Assembly (NCBI RefSeq): GCF_000332355.1
Contig: NZ_KB235958.1
Span: forward strand, 3,841,986 to 3,905,985
From: Baaleninema simplex PCC 7105
GTDB lineage: Bacteria; Cyanobacteriota; Cyanobacteriia; Cyanobacteriales; Geitlerinemataceae
Direction of reading: 5' to 3'
Length of the DNA stretch: 64,000 bases
Below are positions 16,865-25,320 of the stretch, one piece after another. The position numbers and the translations under genes were made by a program. The notes under the pieces were generated by a model. It was not told the DNA's origin. It saw only the letters and a list, made by a program, of their open reading frames with translations, and ran no database searches. Within the stretch, counting starts at the first letter, position 1. Each line of letters begins with the position of its first letter.

Positions 16865-19165
16865 GTGACTTCTCCCAAACCTCCTCGCGATCCCCAAGCG
16901 CGTTCTCCCCAGACCGAACCTCCACCGACGCAAGCCCCGAGAACGATCCTCTCAACGGTGACGCAAGTCGCACGACACCTTCAGGCGAAGGTGAACTTCG
17001 GGCAACTGGTCCTGAAGCCGAACGCTCGCGTCCCCGAGCTGTGGGTTCGAGACGCTCGAGTCCCTAAAGCCCAAGTGTACCCGTTGCTCGGCGATCGCTA
17101 CCTACTCGGGCGGTCTTCTCAATGCGACATCGTCGTTCCGACTCCCCTCGTCAGCAAAACGCACGTATCTCTAACGCGCGATCGCCAAAACCGCCGCGAT
17201 CGCTTCGTCCTGCGGGACGAAAACTCGACCAACGGCGTCTACATCCGCAAGCGACGAATTCGCAAACTGCCCCTCAAACACGGCGATATTCTCAGCCTCG
17301 GTCCTCCAGACTTAATCGATGCGGTACAGATTCAATTTCACAACCCGCCCCCCTGGTACGCCCGCGCTTTTCGCTGGAGTGCCTACAGTTTTACAGGAAT
17401 CTGTGCCCTCGGCGCGATGTGGGTTCTCGCCGAATGGCAGAAATTCGCCGTGCGTCCCCTCCCTCGCTCCGTGACCGGCCCCGTCGTCGTCTACTCCCGC
17501 GACGGCGAGCAGCCCTTACGGGAACCCTACAGCACCAGCCACGCCGAAAATCCCACGCTCGCCGATTTCGGCCCCTACCTCCCCGACGCCGTCATCGCTT
17601 CCGAAGACAGCCGTTTCTACTGGCATTTGGGCATCGATCCCATCGGCGTCGCCCGAGCGGCCGTTACCAACCTGCGAGGGGGCGAAATTCGCGAAGGGGC
17701 CAGCACCCTCACCCAACAACTCGCTCGCAACCTCTATCGCGACTACGTGGGAACTGCCGATTCTGCCGGCCGCAAACTGCGAGAAGCCGTCGTTGCCCTC
17801 AAGCTCGAAACCTTCTACAGCAAAGACAAACTGCTGTTAACCTATCTCAACCAAGTCTTTCTCGGCATCGACTTGTACGGGTTCGAGGACGCCGCTCAGT
17901 TCTACTTCGGCAAATCTGCCGACGCCCTTACCCTCTCCGAAGCGGCCACCCTAGCGGGAATCCTACCCGCTCCGAACCGCTTCAACCCCATCCAAAACTA
18001 CGATCTCGCCGTTCAGTACCGCGATCGCGTCATCGCTCGGATGCGAGCCTTGGGGACGATCTCCCAAGAAGAAGCCGATCGCGCTCGGCGATCGCGCATC
18101 GAGATCGACCCCAGAGCGCGGGAAATTCTCGAAAGTACCGTCGCCCCTTACTTCTACGATTACGTTTTCGTAGAACTCGAACGGTTGCTCGGTGAAGAAC
18201 TGGCTCGCGAGGGCAACTTTATCGTCGAAACGGGACTCGATCCCCAAATGCAAGCCCAAGCTGAAAACAGCCTGCAACAGTACGTCCGCACTGAAGGCGC
18301 TCAACTGGGGTTTTCTACCGGGGCGTTAGTTTCCCTAGACTTCCGCAACGGCGAGATTATCGCCATGACGGGAGGGGTCAGCTATCGAGACAGCCAGTTC
18401 AACCGCGCGACTCAAGCTCAACGACAACCCGGTTCGACCTTTAAAGTCTTCGCTTACGTCGAAGCCCTCGAACGGGGAATTTCGCCCGGCACGCAGTTTT
18501 CTTGCGCTCCCTTGACTTGGCAGGGTCGGGGATACAGCGGGTGCGAGCGCAGTAGCGGCAGTATCGATATGTATCGCGCCTTGGCGCAGTCAGAAAACGC
18601 CGTAGCGTTGCGCGTGGCTCGGGAAGTGGGACTCGAGGCCGTCGTCGATCGGGCGCAGGTCATGGGTATCGAGTCGGAACTCAATCCGGTTCCGGGGTTG
18701 GTATTGGGACAAAGCGAGGTGAACTTGCTGGAGATGACCGGGGCTTACGGAATTTTGGCCAACGAGGGACAGTGGAACCAAGCTCACGCCATCCGTCGGA
18801 TTCTCGATAGCAGCGATTGCAGCGATCGCGACGACTTCCGCACCTGTCGCACCATTTACGATTACGCTGAAGACGAACCGATCGGGCGTCAGGCGATTTC
18901 CTCGGAGGTAGCGGCATTGATGACAAATATGTTGCGCGGCGTTATCGAAAACGGCACTGGGGCGAACGCCTATTTAGGGCTGGGAGAAGCGGGAAAAACA
19001 GGAACGACCGATTACAGCGTAGATTTGTGGTTTATCGGTTACGTTCCCGAACGGGCGATCGTGACGGGGGTTTGGTTGGGCAACGACGACAACAGCCGAA
19101 CTTATGGCAGCAGCGGCAATGCAGCCCAGTTGTGGCGCAATTATATGCGTCGGGTTTTGGATTAG
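16865..19165 (+). CDS. class A penicillin-binding protein with N-terminal FHA domain
   Basis: 766 residues. A Pro-rich N-terminus (1-30) is followed by an FHA domain (about 72-150) with GDRYLLGRSSQCDIVV, VSKTHVSL and ENSTNGVYI, then one membrane helix (about 168-190). The GT51 glycosyltransferase domain has the catalytic E247 in ASEDSRFYWHLGID and REGASTLTQQLARN. The transpeptidase domain has SxxK at S524-K527 (GSTFK), SxN at 576-578 (SEN) and KTG in AGKTGTTDYS. It should polymerise and cross-link peptidoglycan in the periplasm while its cytoplasmic FHA domain binds phosphothreonine, which links wall synthesis to Ser/Thr kinase signalling. FHA-PBP fusions are known in cyanobacteria; the kinase is not in this window. 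Confidence 0.96.
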   Translation: MTSPKPPRDPQARSPQTEPPPTQAPRTILSTVTQVARHLQAKVNFGQLVLKPNARVPELWVRDARVPKAQVYPLLGDRYLLGRSSQCDIVVPTPLVSKTHVSLTRDRQNRRDRFVLRDENSTNGVYIRKRRIRKLPLKHGDILSLGPPDLIDAVQIQFHNPPPWYARAFRWSAYSFTGICALGAMWVLAEWQKFAVRPLPRSVTGPVVVYSRDGEQPLREPYSTSHAENPTLADFGPYLPDAVIASEDSRFYWHLGIDPIGVARAAVTNLRGGEIREGASTLTQQLARNLYRDYVGTADSAGRKLREAVVALKLETFYSKDKLLLTYLNQVFLGIDLYGFEDAAQFYFGKSADALTLSEAATLAGILPAPNRFNPIQNYDLAVQYRDRVIARMRALGTISQEEADRARRSRIEIDPRAREILESTVAPYFYDYVFVELERLLGEELAREGNFIVETGLDPQMQAQAENSLQQYVRTEGAQLGFSTGALVSLDFRNGEIIAMTGGVSYRDSQFNRATQAQRQPGSTFKVFAYVEALERGISPGTQFSCAPLTWQGRGYSGCERSSGSIDMYRALAQSENAVALRVAREVGLEAVVDRAQVMGIESELNPVPGLVLGQSEVNLLEMTGAYGILANEGQWNQAHAIRRILDSSDCSDRDDFRTCRTIYDYAEDEPIGRQAISSEVAALMTNMLRGVIENGTGANAYLGLGEAGKTGTTDYSVDLWFIGYVPERAIVTGVWLGNDDNSRTYGSSGNAAQLWRNYMRRVLD

Positions 19166-19270
19166 CTCGCAGTAGCGATCGCGTGGGGGTTTCTGTCGTC
19201 GCAGCCCGATCGCATCCCGTTCGATGTCAAAATAGGTCAAGTTAATTTGTAAGTTGTCAACGAAAACCCT

Positions 19271-20020
19271 ATGACCTTGCTTGCAACGCTACAGCGAGCC
19301 TTCGATCGCGGACAAGCCCTCAAAATCATCAGCGGACTGACGAACTTCGACGCCGATCGCGTCGCCCGCACGGTGAAAGCTGCCCATCTCGGCGGTGCTA
19401 CCTTTGTCGATATCGCCGCCGACGCGGATTTGGTGCGCTCGGCCAAATCCATTACCGACCTTCCGGTGTGTGTTTCGGCGGTAGAACCGGAAAAATTCGT
19501 TCCCGCTGTCGAGGCTGGCGCCGACCTCCTCGAAATCGGAAATTACGATGCTTTTTACGCTTTAGGACGCCGCTTTGAAGCGCCCGAAGTCCTACAGCTA
19601 ACCCGCGAAACTCGGGCATTGTTCCCCGAAATTACCCTGTCGGTGACGGTTCCTCATATTTTGGCGCTCGACGAACAGGTGCGTTTGGCCGAAGCCTTAG
19701 TCGAAGCCGGTGCTGACATTATCCAAACCGAAGGCGGCACCAGCAGCCAACCCGTTCACGCCGGAACGCTCGGACTGATCGAAAAAGCTGCGCCGACGTT
19801 GGCCGCGGCGGCTGAAATTTCTCGCGCCGTATCGGTTCCCGTGTTGTGCGCCTCTGGGCTTTCTAGCGTGACGGCACCGATGGCCGTGGCGGCCGGTGCG
19901 GCTGGAATCGGCGTCGGTTCGGCAGTCAACCGTCTCGAAAGCGATCTCGAAGCGATCGCCGCCGTTCGCGCGTTGAGCGAAGCCTTGGCGTCGGTCAGCC
20001 GCGATCGCCTGTCGGTCTAA
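19271..20020 (+). CDS. ycf23: Ycf23 / DUF561 family TIM-barrel protein
   Basis: 249-residue protein with a TIM-barrel pattern: KIISGLTNFDADRVARTVKAA, EAGADLLEIGNYDAFY, AGADIIQTEGGTSSQP and the C-terminal phosphate-binding-like AAGAAGIGVGSAVNRL. It matches the Ycf23/DUF561 family, present in cyanobacteria and some algal plastids, whose biochemical function is not established. It starts 105 bases downstream of the FHA-PBP gene and upstream of fbaA on the same strand. Confidence 0.9.
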   Translation: MTLLATLQRAFDRGQALKIISGLTNFDADRVARTVKAAHLGGATFVDIAADADLVRSAKSITDLPVCVSAVEPEKFVPAVEAGADLLEIGNYDAFYALGRRFEAPEVLQLTRETRALFPEITLSVTVPHILALDEQVRLAEALVEAGADIIQTEGGTSSQPVHAGTLGLIEKAAPTLAAAAEISRAVSVPVLCASGLSSVTAPMAVAAGAAGIGVGSAVNRLESDLEAIAAVRALSEALASVSRDRLSV

Positions 20021-20086
20021 ACGGTCAAGATTTCGAGATAGAAGAGACAGAAACGCGATCGTTCGGTTTCTCTTCTTCACGATCTG

Positions 20087-20122
20087 CGATCGACTGTCCC
20101 TCGATCGACTGTCCCTCGATCG
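20087..20122. repeat. 15-bp tandem duplication CGATCGACTGTCCCT
   Basis: Two exact head-to-tail copies and the first six bases of a third, in the gap between ycf23 and fbaA. It contains the CGATCG core of HIP1. The remaining gap (20021-20415) holds no gene; the lower part is AT-rich and likely contains the fbaA promoter. Confidence 0.8.
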
Positions 20123-20415
20123 ATCCCTTGTGGTGACGTTATCTGCAACGTCCCTACGGGGATCGTTTCGTTGGATTGCAGTTTTTTATCAAAAAAATTT
20201 GGAATTTTAATCGAAGCCAGTCCTTTAACTGTTGCTGTGGGCTTGCGATCGACCCTTAGCAAGATTCCTTTAACCCAGGTCGGCCGGGATCGATATTTCG
20301 ATCGAGATATTGTAATTATTCGCCAACGGATGAAATTTATCTTAATATTGTTGTAATCAACTTGCTAGTTTGATAAACGCTAGCTCGGAAAGCGGAATTT
20401 AACAGGAGGAAGTTT

Positions 20416-21495
20416 ATGGCGTTAGTCCCCATGCGCCTGCTGCTCGACCACGCGGCAGAAAACGGTTACGGTATCCCGGCGTACAACGTCAACAATATGG
20501 AGCAGATCCTGGCGATCATGCAAGCGGCTGATGAAACCAACAGCCCCGTGATCCTCCAGGCATCTCGCGGTGCGCGTAAGTACGCGGGTGAAAACTTCCT
20601 GCGTCACTTGGTGATGGCGGCAGTCGAAACCTATCCCCACATCCCCGTGGTGATGCACCAAGACCACGGCAACAGCCCCGCCACCTGCTACTCTGCCATC
20701 CGCAACGGTTTTACCAGCGTGATGATGGACGGCTCCCTCGAAGCTGACGCGAAAACCCCCGCTAGCTTCGAGTACAACGTCAACGTTACCAAAACCGTCG
20801 TTGATGTAGCTCACTCGATTGGCGTTAGCGTTGAAGGCGAGCTGGGCTGCCTCGGTTCTCTCGAAACCGGTAAAGGCGATAAAGAAGACGGTCACGGTGC
20901 AGAAGGCGTTCTCAGCCGCGAGCAACTGTTGACCGATCCCGACGAAGCCGTGGAATTCGTCGAGCGCACTCAAGTTGACGCTCTGGCAGTTGCCATCGGT
21001 ACCAGCCACGGTGCTTACAAGTTCACCCGCAAACCGACGGGTGAAATTTTAGCTATCAGCCGCATTGAAGAAATTCACAGCCGTCTGCCCAACACCCACT
21101 TGGTCATGCACGGTTCTTCCTCCGTGCCGCAAGAGTGGTTGGATATGATCAACCAATACGGCGGTCAAATTCCCGAAACCTACGGCGTGCCTCTCGAAGA
21201 AATTCAAAAAGGCATTAAGAGCGGCGTTCGCAAAGTCAACATCGACACCGACAACCGCTTGGCTATCACGGCGGCAATTCGCGAAGCGGCGGCGAAAGAT
21301 CCTTCTAACTTCGATCCTCGCCACTTCATGAAACCCTCTATCAAGTACATGAAACAAGTGTGCGCGAAGCGTTACGATGCGTTCGGCACGGCTGGCAACG
21401 CCACGAAGATCGAGCAAATTCCGCTGGATGAATTTGCGGCGAAATATGCCAGCGGCGAACTGGCTGCGAAAACCAAGTCTGCGGTTTCCGCCTAG
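20416..21495 (+). CDS. fbaA: fructose-bisphosphate aldolase, class II (Calvin-cycle subtype)
   Basis: Zn-dependent aldolase that joins or cleaves fructose-1,6-bisphosphate (and sedoheptulose-1,7-bisphosphate in the Calvin cycle). The metal-binding histidines appear in [19 protein letters not shown] and [11 protein letters not shown]; the phosphate loops include [11 protein letters not shown]. The 359-residue length and [14 protein letters not shown] fit the CalvinCyc subtype. The ribosome site AGGAGG precedes the ATG, and codon use is more biased than in neighbours, with few HIP1 octamers, as expected for a strongly expressed gene. A terminator follows. Confidence 0.97.
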   Translation: MALVPMRLLLDHAAENGYGIPAYNVNNMEQILAIMQAADETNSPVILQASRGARKYAGENFLRHLVMAAVETYPHIPVVMHQDHGNSPATCYSAIRNGFTSVMMDGSLEADAKTPASFEYNVNVTKTVVDVAHSIGVSVEGELGCLGSLETGKGDKEDGHGAEGVLSREQLLTDPDEAVEFVERTQVDALAVAIGTSHGAYKFTRKPTGEILAISRIEEIHSRLPNTHLVMHGSSSVPQEWLDMINQYGGQIPETYGVPLEEIQKGIKSGVRKVNIDTDNRLAITAAIREAAAKDPSNFDPRHFMKPSIKYMKQVCAKRYDAFGTAGNATKIEQIPLDEFAAKYASGELAAKTKSAVSA

Positions 21496-21543
21496 TTGAC
21501 TGTTTAACTGGCGTCACGTCTGACGTTAACCGAACAAGATTGT

Positions 21544-21574
21544 AGGGGTAGTGCCTTGGGAACTACCCCTTTTT
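21544..21574 (+). terminator. Rho-independent terminator of fbaA
   Basis: Nine-base stem AGGGGTAGT / ACTACCCCT with a nine-base loop, followed by TTTT, 49 bases after the fbaA stop. Confidence 0.88.
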
Positions 21575-21639
21575 CAGCGAGCGGCGATCGGTGAGCCGCG
21601 AACGGTGTTTTAGACGGAATCCGAATTTCAACGCTTCGG

Positions 21640-21667
21640 CTCCGCTCGGACTCAACGCTGAGCGGAG
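21640..21667. repeat. hairpin CTCCGCTC / GAGCGGAG
   Basis: Eight-base perfect arms with a 12-base loop, lying between the fbaA terminator and the 3' end of tnpB. It may mark the right flank of the TnpB element or be an independent dispersed repeat. Confidence 0.5.
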
Positions 21668-21688
21668 TCGAGGACTCAAACAATAATT

Positions 21689-23086
21689 TCAACGAGCGCG
21701 ACAAGCTTTTCCATCCCCCGAAGGGAGAGGGGTAGGGGGATGTGGTGAAGACTTCTCGAAACCCAGCCGATCGGAGGAGGGAGTATCAGTCACCCGTTTT
21801 AGCCAGCCTTTGACATCCTCTCCCAGCAACCCGTTCCGGGTATGCAGGGAGATTCCTTGGGTCGCCCCAAAGATTTCCTGCTTCACAGCCAGCCAACTAG
21901 AATCAGTGACCCGATCCCCCGTCGCCTCGACTCCACAGGCATTTTCGATTTGCCGTTGCCCACGGCTACAGATGACTTGTCCACTCGCCACATCACGGGG
22001 CTTTGTTGACCCGCAGTTGTGGCAGTGATGGATTCGAGTTGAGAGGTCTTTACGAACCTCTGCCCCACAATCGGGACATTCCTGAGAAGTGCCACGAGCA
22101 TCCACCTTGCCGTAATACACATCACGCTTCCAGCACACCCAGGGAAGAATCTGGTTGACAAATTGACCCAATCCAGCATCGAGGGTGTGTTTGCCCAACA
22201 TTCCCTTAGCCATGATACGGAAGTCGAGATCTTCGACAAAAATCATCCCTGCGCCGTCGCAGAGGTGATGAGCCAGCTTGAAATGCCAGTCTTTTCGTGT
22301 ATCGGCAATCCGTTGATGGACTCTCGCAATCTTCTTCTGGAGTTTCAGCCAGTTAGCTGACCCCTTCTGCTTTTTCTTCAATCGGCGTTGCAGCGATTTC
22401 AGCTTGCGGTGCAGATTGTTGAAGAAGCGAGGTCGCTTGACCTGTTCTCCATCAGACGTTGAAAGAAAGTACTCCAGACCCACATCAATCCCTACCGGAT
22501 GTCCGTGAGGTATCGTGTCAGGGATATCGATGTCAGCCTGAAGGCTCAGCATAACAAAGTACCCGGATGCCTTACGCACAATTCGAGCTTGCTTAACCTG
22601 AAATAAATCAGGAATTTTCCGCGACCACCGAACCCGAACCCATCCCAGTTGCGGCAGCTTTATACCCTCATCAGACACACAGTTTTTGAGCATCTGGGGG
22701 AAGACCAACGACCGCATTCGATTCGGCTTTTTGAACCGTGGAAGACCCGAACGTTTTAACCGCCATGACTCCCAAGAAGCCTCAAGTTTTCTAAGGACTT
22801 GCTGAAGAACCTGAGCGTTGACAGTCTTTAATCGGGGGTATTCAGTCTTGGCAGCGGTCAAACGCTTAGCCTGAACGTGGTAGTTCGGAAAGGGTGCATC
22901 TGCTGGCAAGATCGATTCCTGCCGAATCGAGCACGCATTCACGGGTGACTTGCGGGAATTTAGCCAGTCTTTACGTTCCCGCAGAGCAAAATTCCAGACA
23001 TGGCGGCACACATCAAGAATGTGTTCGATCTCTGAAACCTGCTTCGCAGTTGGCTCTAGCTTAAATTCCCACGTCATGTTTAGCAT
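21689..23086 (-). CDS. tnpB: RNA-guided endonuclease TnpB family protein
   Basis: 465-residue TnpB. The N-terminal HTH_OrfB region (EPTAKQVSEIEHILDVCRH) is followed by the RuvC core: D201 in VGIDVGLEY, E285 in FVEDLDF and D364 in KPRDVASG. The zinc finger cysteines are C337/C340 and C355/C358 (ECPDCG, CHNCG). All catalytic residues are present, so the nuclease may be active. The last roughly 75 residues after the RuvC core are low-complexity and probably overlap the omega-RNA coding region. Characterised TnpB proteins cut DNA next to a target-adjacent motif using this RNA. A start at the ATG at 23077 is also possible. Confidence 0.92.
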   Translation of the reverse strand: MLNMTWEFKLEPTAKQVSEIEHILDVCRHVWNFALRERKDWLNSRKSPVNACSIRQESILPADAPFPNYHVQAKRLTAAKTEYPRLKTVNAQVLQQVLRKLEASWESWRLKRSGLPRFKKPNRMRSLVFPQMLKNCVSDEGIKLPQLGWVRVRWSRKIPDLFQVKQARIVRKASGYFVMLSLQADIDIPDTIPHGHPVGIDVGLEYFLSTSDGEQVKRPRFFNNLHRKLKSLQRRLKKKQKGSANWLKLQKKIARVHQRIADTRKDWHFKLAHHLCDGAGMIFVEDLDFRIMAKGMLGKHTLDAGLGQFVNQILPWVCWKRDVYYGKVDARGTSQECPDCGAEVRKDLSTRIHHCHNCGSTKPRDVASGQVICSRGQRQIENACGVEATGDRVTDSSWLAVKQEIFGATQGISLHTRNGLLGEDVKGWLKRVTDTPSSDRLGFEKSSPHPPTPLPSGDGKACRAR

Positions 23087-23171
23087 ATCTAAACTGTAGC
23101 AAATCTTTTGTAGGTTACTCCCCTCGGTCGCGCTTCGCTACACCACCAGCCAAGCTTTCAGCTATGGCTGG
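21689..23171 (-). mobile_element. IS200/IS605-superfamily element encoding TnpB only
   Basis: A tnpB gene without a tnpA (Y1 transposase) gene, flanked on its 5' side by a subterminal hairpin CCAGCC ... GGCTGG (23146-23171) like the left-end hairpins of these elements. The right boundary is not certain; the 3' end of tnpB, where the guide (omega) RNA would be encoded, has a CCCTTCGGG hairpin near 21717-21726. IS605-type elements make no target duplication, so the ends cannot be fixed from flanking repeats. Confidence 0.65.
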
Positions 23172-23226
23172 AGTACTGCGAAGAATCTGGATAGACTGTT
23201 AGAGGAAATTTGGGGATTGAGGCCGT

Positions 23227-23907
23227 ATGGAATGGATCGCTGTGATGGTGGCGATCGCGCTGGGTGTGGTGTGGATAACGAGCAAGCTGTATCTCGAGGG
23301 GCGATCGCGCCAAAAGCGAGAACGGGAGTTCGCGCGTCGCAGTGTCGACGAAATCTCGACGAGTCGAGGTTCGACCTCCTTAGAGAAAGCATCGCCACTG
23401 ACTTTAGCTGAGCCTCACGCTCCCCCAGCCTCGCTCGATTTTACTCGCTTAGAAGACTTGTTAAGTCAGGGGAAGTACGAAGCGGCCGATCGCGAAACGC
23501 TACGGTTGTTGTTACGAAGCGCTGGCACCGAACAGCGAGGATATTTGGAACTCGACGATTGGGAGTCTCTCGCGGGCGATCGGTTGCGAACTCTCGATCG
23601 CCTGTGGCAAACCTACAGCGACGGACGGTTTGGATTGAGCGTTCAACGGCAATTTTATCTCGAAGCGGACGGCGAATATTCGGCCGTCGGAACCCGCGCG
23701 CAGTGGGTGAGTGGGGGCAAGTGGTTCGATCTCGATCGCGCCAACTATACGAGCGACGCACCTTCAGGACATCTCCCGTTTGCCGTTTGGCAATCGGTGC
23801 TAGATTCGTTCGGATTTGTGGGATTGGCGCTCTGTATGGAAGTTCTGTTCGATCGCGAGGATTGGCATCGATCGCAATCTCCAATCGATCGAGGCGATCG
23901 CCGCTGA
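23227..23907 (+). CDS. GUN4 domain protein with N-terminal membrane anchor
   Basis: 226 residues. One N-terminal helix (about 3-22, MEWIAVMVAIALGVVWITS) is followed by a polar linker and a GUN4 domain: FTRLEDLLSQGKYEAADR, TLRLLLRSAG, RTLDRLWQTYSDGRFGLSVQ and APSGHLPF. GUN4 binds protoporphyrin IX and Mg-protoporphyrin and stimulates Mg-chelatase. Canonical cyanobacterial Gun4 is soluble, so this is probably a paralogue tethered to a membrane; whether the porphyrin pocket is functional cannot be judged. It starts just beyond the TnpB element. Confidence 0.9.
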   Translation: MEWIAVMVAIALGVVWITSKLYLEGRSRQKREREFARRSVDEISTSRGSTSLEKASPLTLAEPHAPPASLDFTRLEDLLSQGKYEAADRETLRLLLRSAGTEQRGYLELDDWESLAGDRLRTLDRLWQTYSDGRFGLSVQRQFYLEADGEYSAVGTRAQWVSGGKWFDLDRANYTSDAPSGHLPFAVWQSVLDSFGFVGLALCMEVLFDREDWHRSQSPIDRGDRR

Positions 23908-24154
23908 GGAGACCAAATAAAATTGAGTCTCAATAACGTCCTAGATTTCAACCGACTCAAACCGGGTGCGATCGCAGAGTTCTCTGTCTCGACATCCTCA
24001 AGAAGCCCCGAATGCTAGGTTTTTGGCTGCAACGGCACCGCTACCAGTCTTTACGAAAACTTGTTGGAAGATTTGTCCTCTTGTTGCTATCCTAATTGAG
24101 AGAATTTTTAATTTGTTGTGTTCGCGAAGCTCCTGCCGAAGCGCTCGACTGCCT

Positions 24155-25291
24155 ATGACCTCAGAAATCCTGAAGCTGGAAGGGGTTTGCAAGCAATATC
24201 CCCAAACCACCGTTCCTGCTGTTGAAGCCATTGACTTGACGCTACATCAAGGCCAAATTCTATCGTTACTCGGTCCGTCAGGCTGTGGAAAAACAACGTT
24301 ACTGCGGTTAGTGGCAGGATTCGAGATGCTCGATCGCGGTCAGATCGTTCTCGACGGACGAGTTGTAGCAGGTCGAGGGCGATCGCTCCCCCCCGAAAAA
24401 CGGAATTTGGGCATGGTCTTTCAAGAATTCGCCCTGTTTCCCCATCTCAGCATTGCCGATAACATCGCGTTTGGCTTAAAGAAACTCAAGCTCAAACCCA
24501 GCGACATCGATCGCCGCGTGCGCGAGGCGATCGCCCTTGTCGATCTCGAAGGACTCAACGACCGCTACCCCCACCAGCTCTCGGGCGGTCAACGACAGCG
24601 AGTCGCCCTGGCTCGGGCTTTAGCTCCCCGTCCAGTGTTGATGTTACTCGACGAACCCCTGAGCAATCTCGACGTTCAGGTGCGGCTGTACCTGCGAAAC
24701 GAAATCCGTAACATCCTCAAAGCCACGGGAACGACGGCCGTGTTCGTCACCCACGATCGCGAAGAGGCCATGGCCATTTCTGACACGATCGGCGTGATGC
24801 GCCAAGGCCGCCTCGAACAACTGGGAACGCCCGAAGAAATTTATCGCGAACCGGCCTCTCGCTTCGTGGCCGAGTTCGTGACTCAGGCGAACTTTCTCGA
24901 AGCGCGTCGGAACGGGTCTTATTGGGAAACCGAAATGGGGGAATTCGACGTTTCGGCGGCCGGAGAATTGTCCTCAGATGTCGCCGAAGTGATGGTTCGC
25001 GAGGAAGACATCGTCGTCAAGCCAGACGAAACGGGCAAGATCGCCGTTCGCGACCGACAGTTTCTCGGCCGGGAACACCGCTATTGTTTGATGATGCCCT
25101 CGGGTCAATGTCTCCACGCTCGTAGTTCCGAGCTGTCAGTATTGCCCGTCGGGGCGCGGGTTCAGCTTTCAGTGTCGGAAACGGCCGTGCGGGTGTTTCC
25201 GCCATCGCCGGTTCGATCGACGCTGAGTTCTGGCGCGATCGCCGTCGGTTGCGAGTCGGGTATTTATCCCTCTTCGGTCAAATCGGGGTGA
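24155..25291 (+). CDS. ABC transporter ATP-binding protein, Fe3+ (FbpC/FutC) type
   Basis: ATPase with Walker A GPSGCGKTT, Q-loop VFQEFALFPH, signature LSGGQRQRVALARAL, Walker B VLMLLDEP and H-loop FVTHDREEA, followed by a C-terminal TOBE-like regulatory domain. The sequence pattern is that of FbpC/FutC, which energises periplasmic-binding-protein-dependent ferric iron uptake; spermidine/putrescine or molybdate transport are less likely. No permease or binding protein is adjacent. The frame is open upstream to 23966, but homology begins at MTSEILKLEGVCKQYP, so the ATG at 24155 is chosen. Confidence 0.85.
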   Translation: MTSEILKLEGVCKQYPQTTVPAVEAIDLTLHQGQILSLLGPSGCGKTTLLRLVAGFEMLDRGQIVLDGRVVAGRGRSLPPEKRNLGMVFQEFALFPHLSIADNIAFGLKKLKLKPSDIDRRVREAIALVDLEGLNDRYPHQLSGGQRQRVALARALAPRPVLMLLDEPLSNLDVQVRLYLRNEIRNILKATGTTAVFVTHDREEAMAISDTIGVMRQGRLEQLGTPEEIYREPASRFVAEFVTQANFLEARRNGSYWETEMGEFDVSAAGELSSDVAEVMVREEDIVVKPDETGKIAVRDRQFLGREHRYCLMMPSGQCLHARSSELSVLPVGARVQLSVSETAVRVFPPSPVRSTLSSGAIAVGCESGIYPSSVKSG

Positions 25292-25320
25292 GATCTTTGA
25301 CCGAAAAGGGATAGCGCAAT

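Noticed and set aside
17122..18195. 357-codon Arg/Ser-rich frame inside the FHA-PBP gene
   Set aside because: Composition is that of a shifted frame (Arg, Pro and Ser runs); the PBP frame carries all catalytic motifs.
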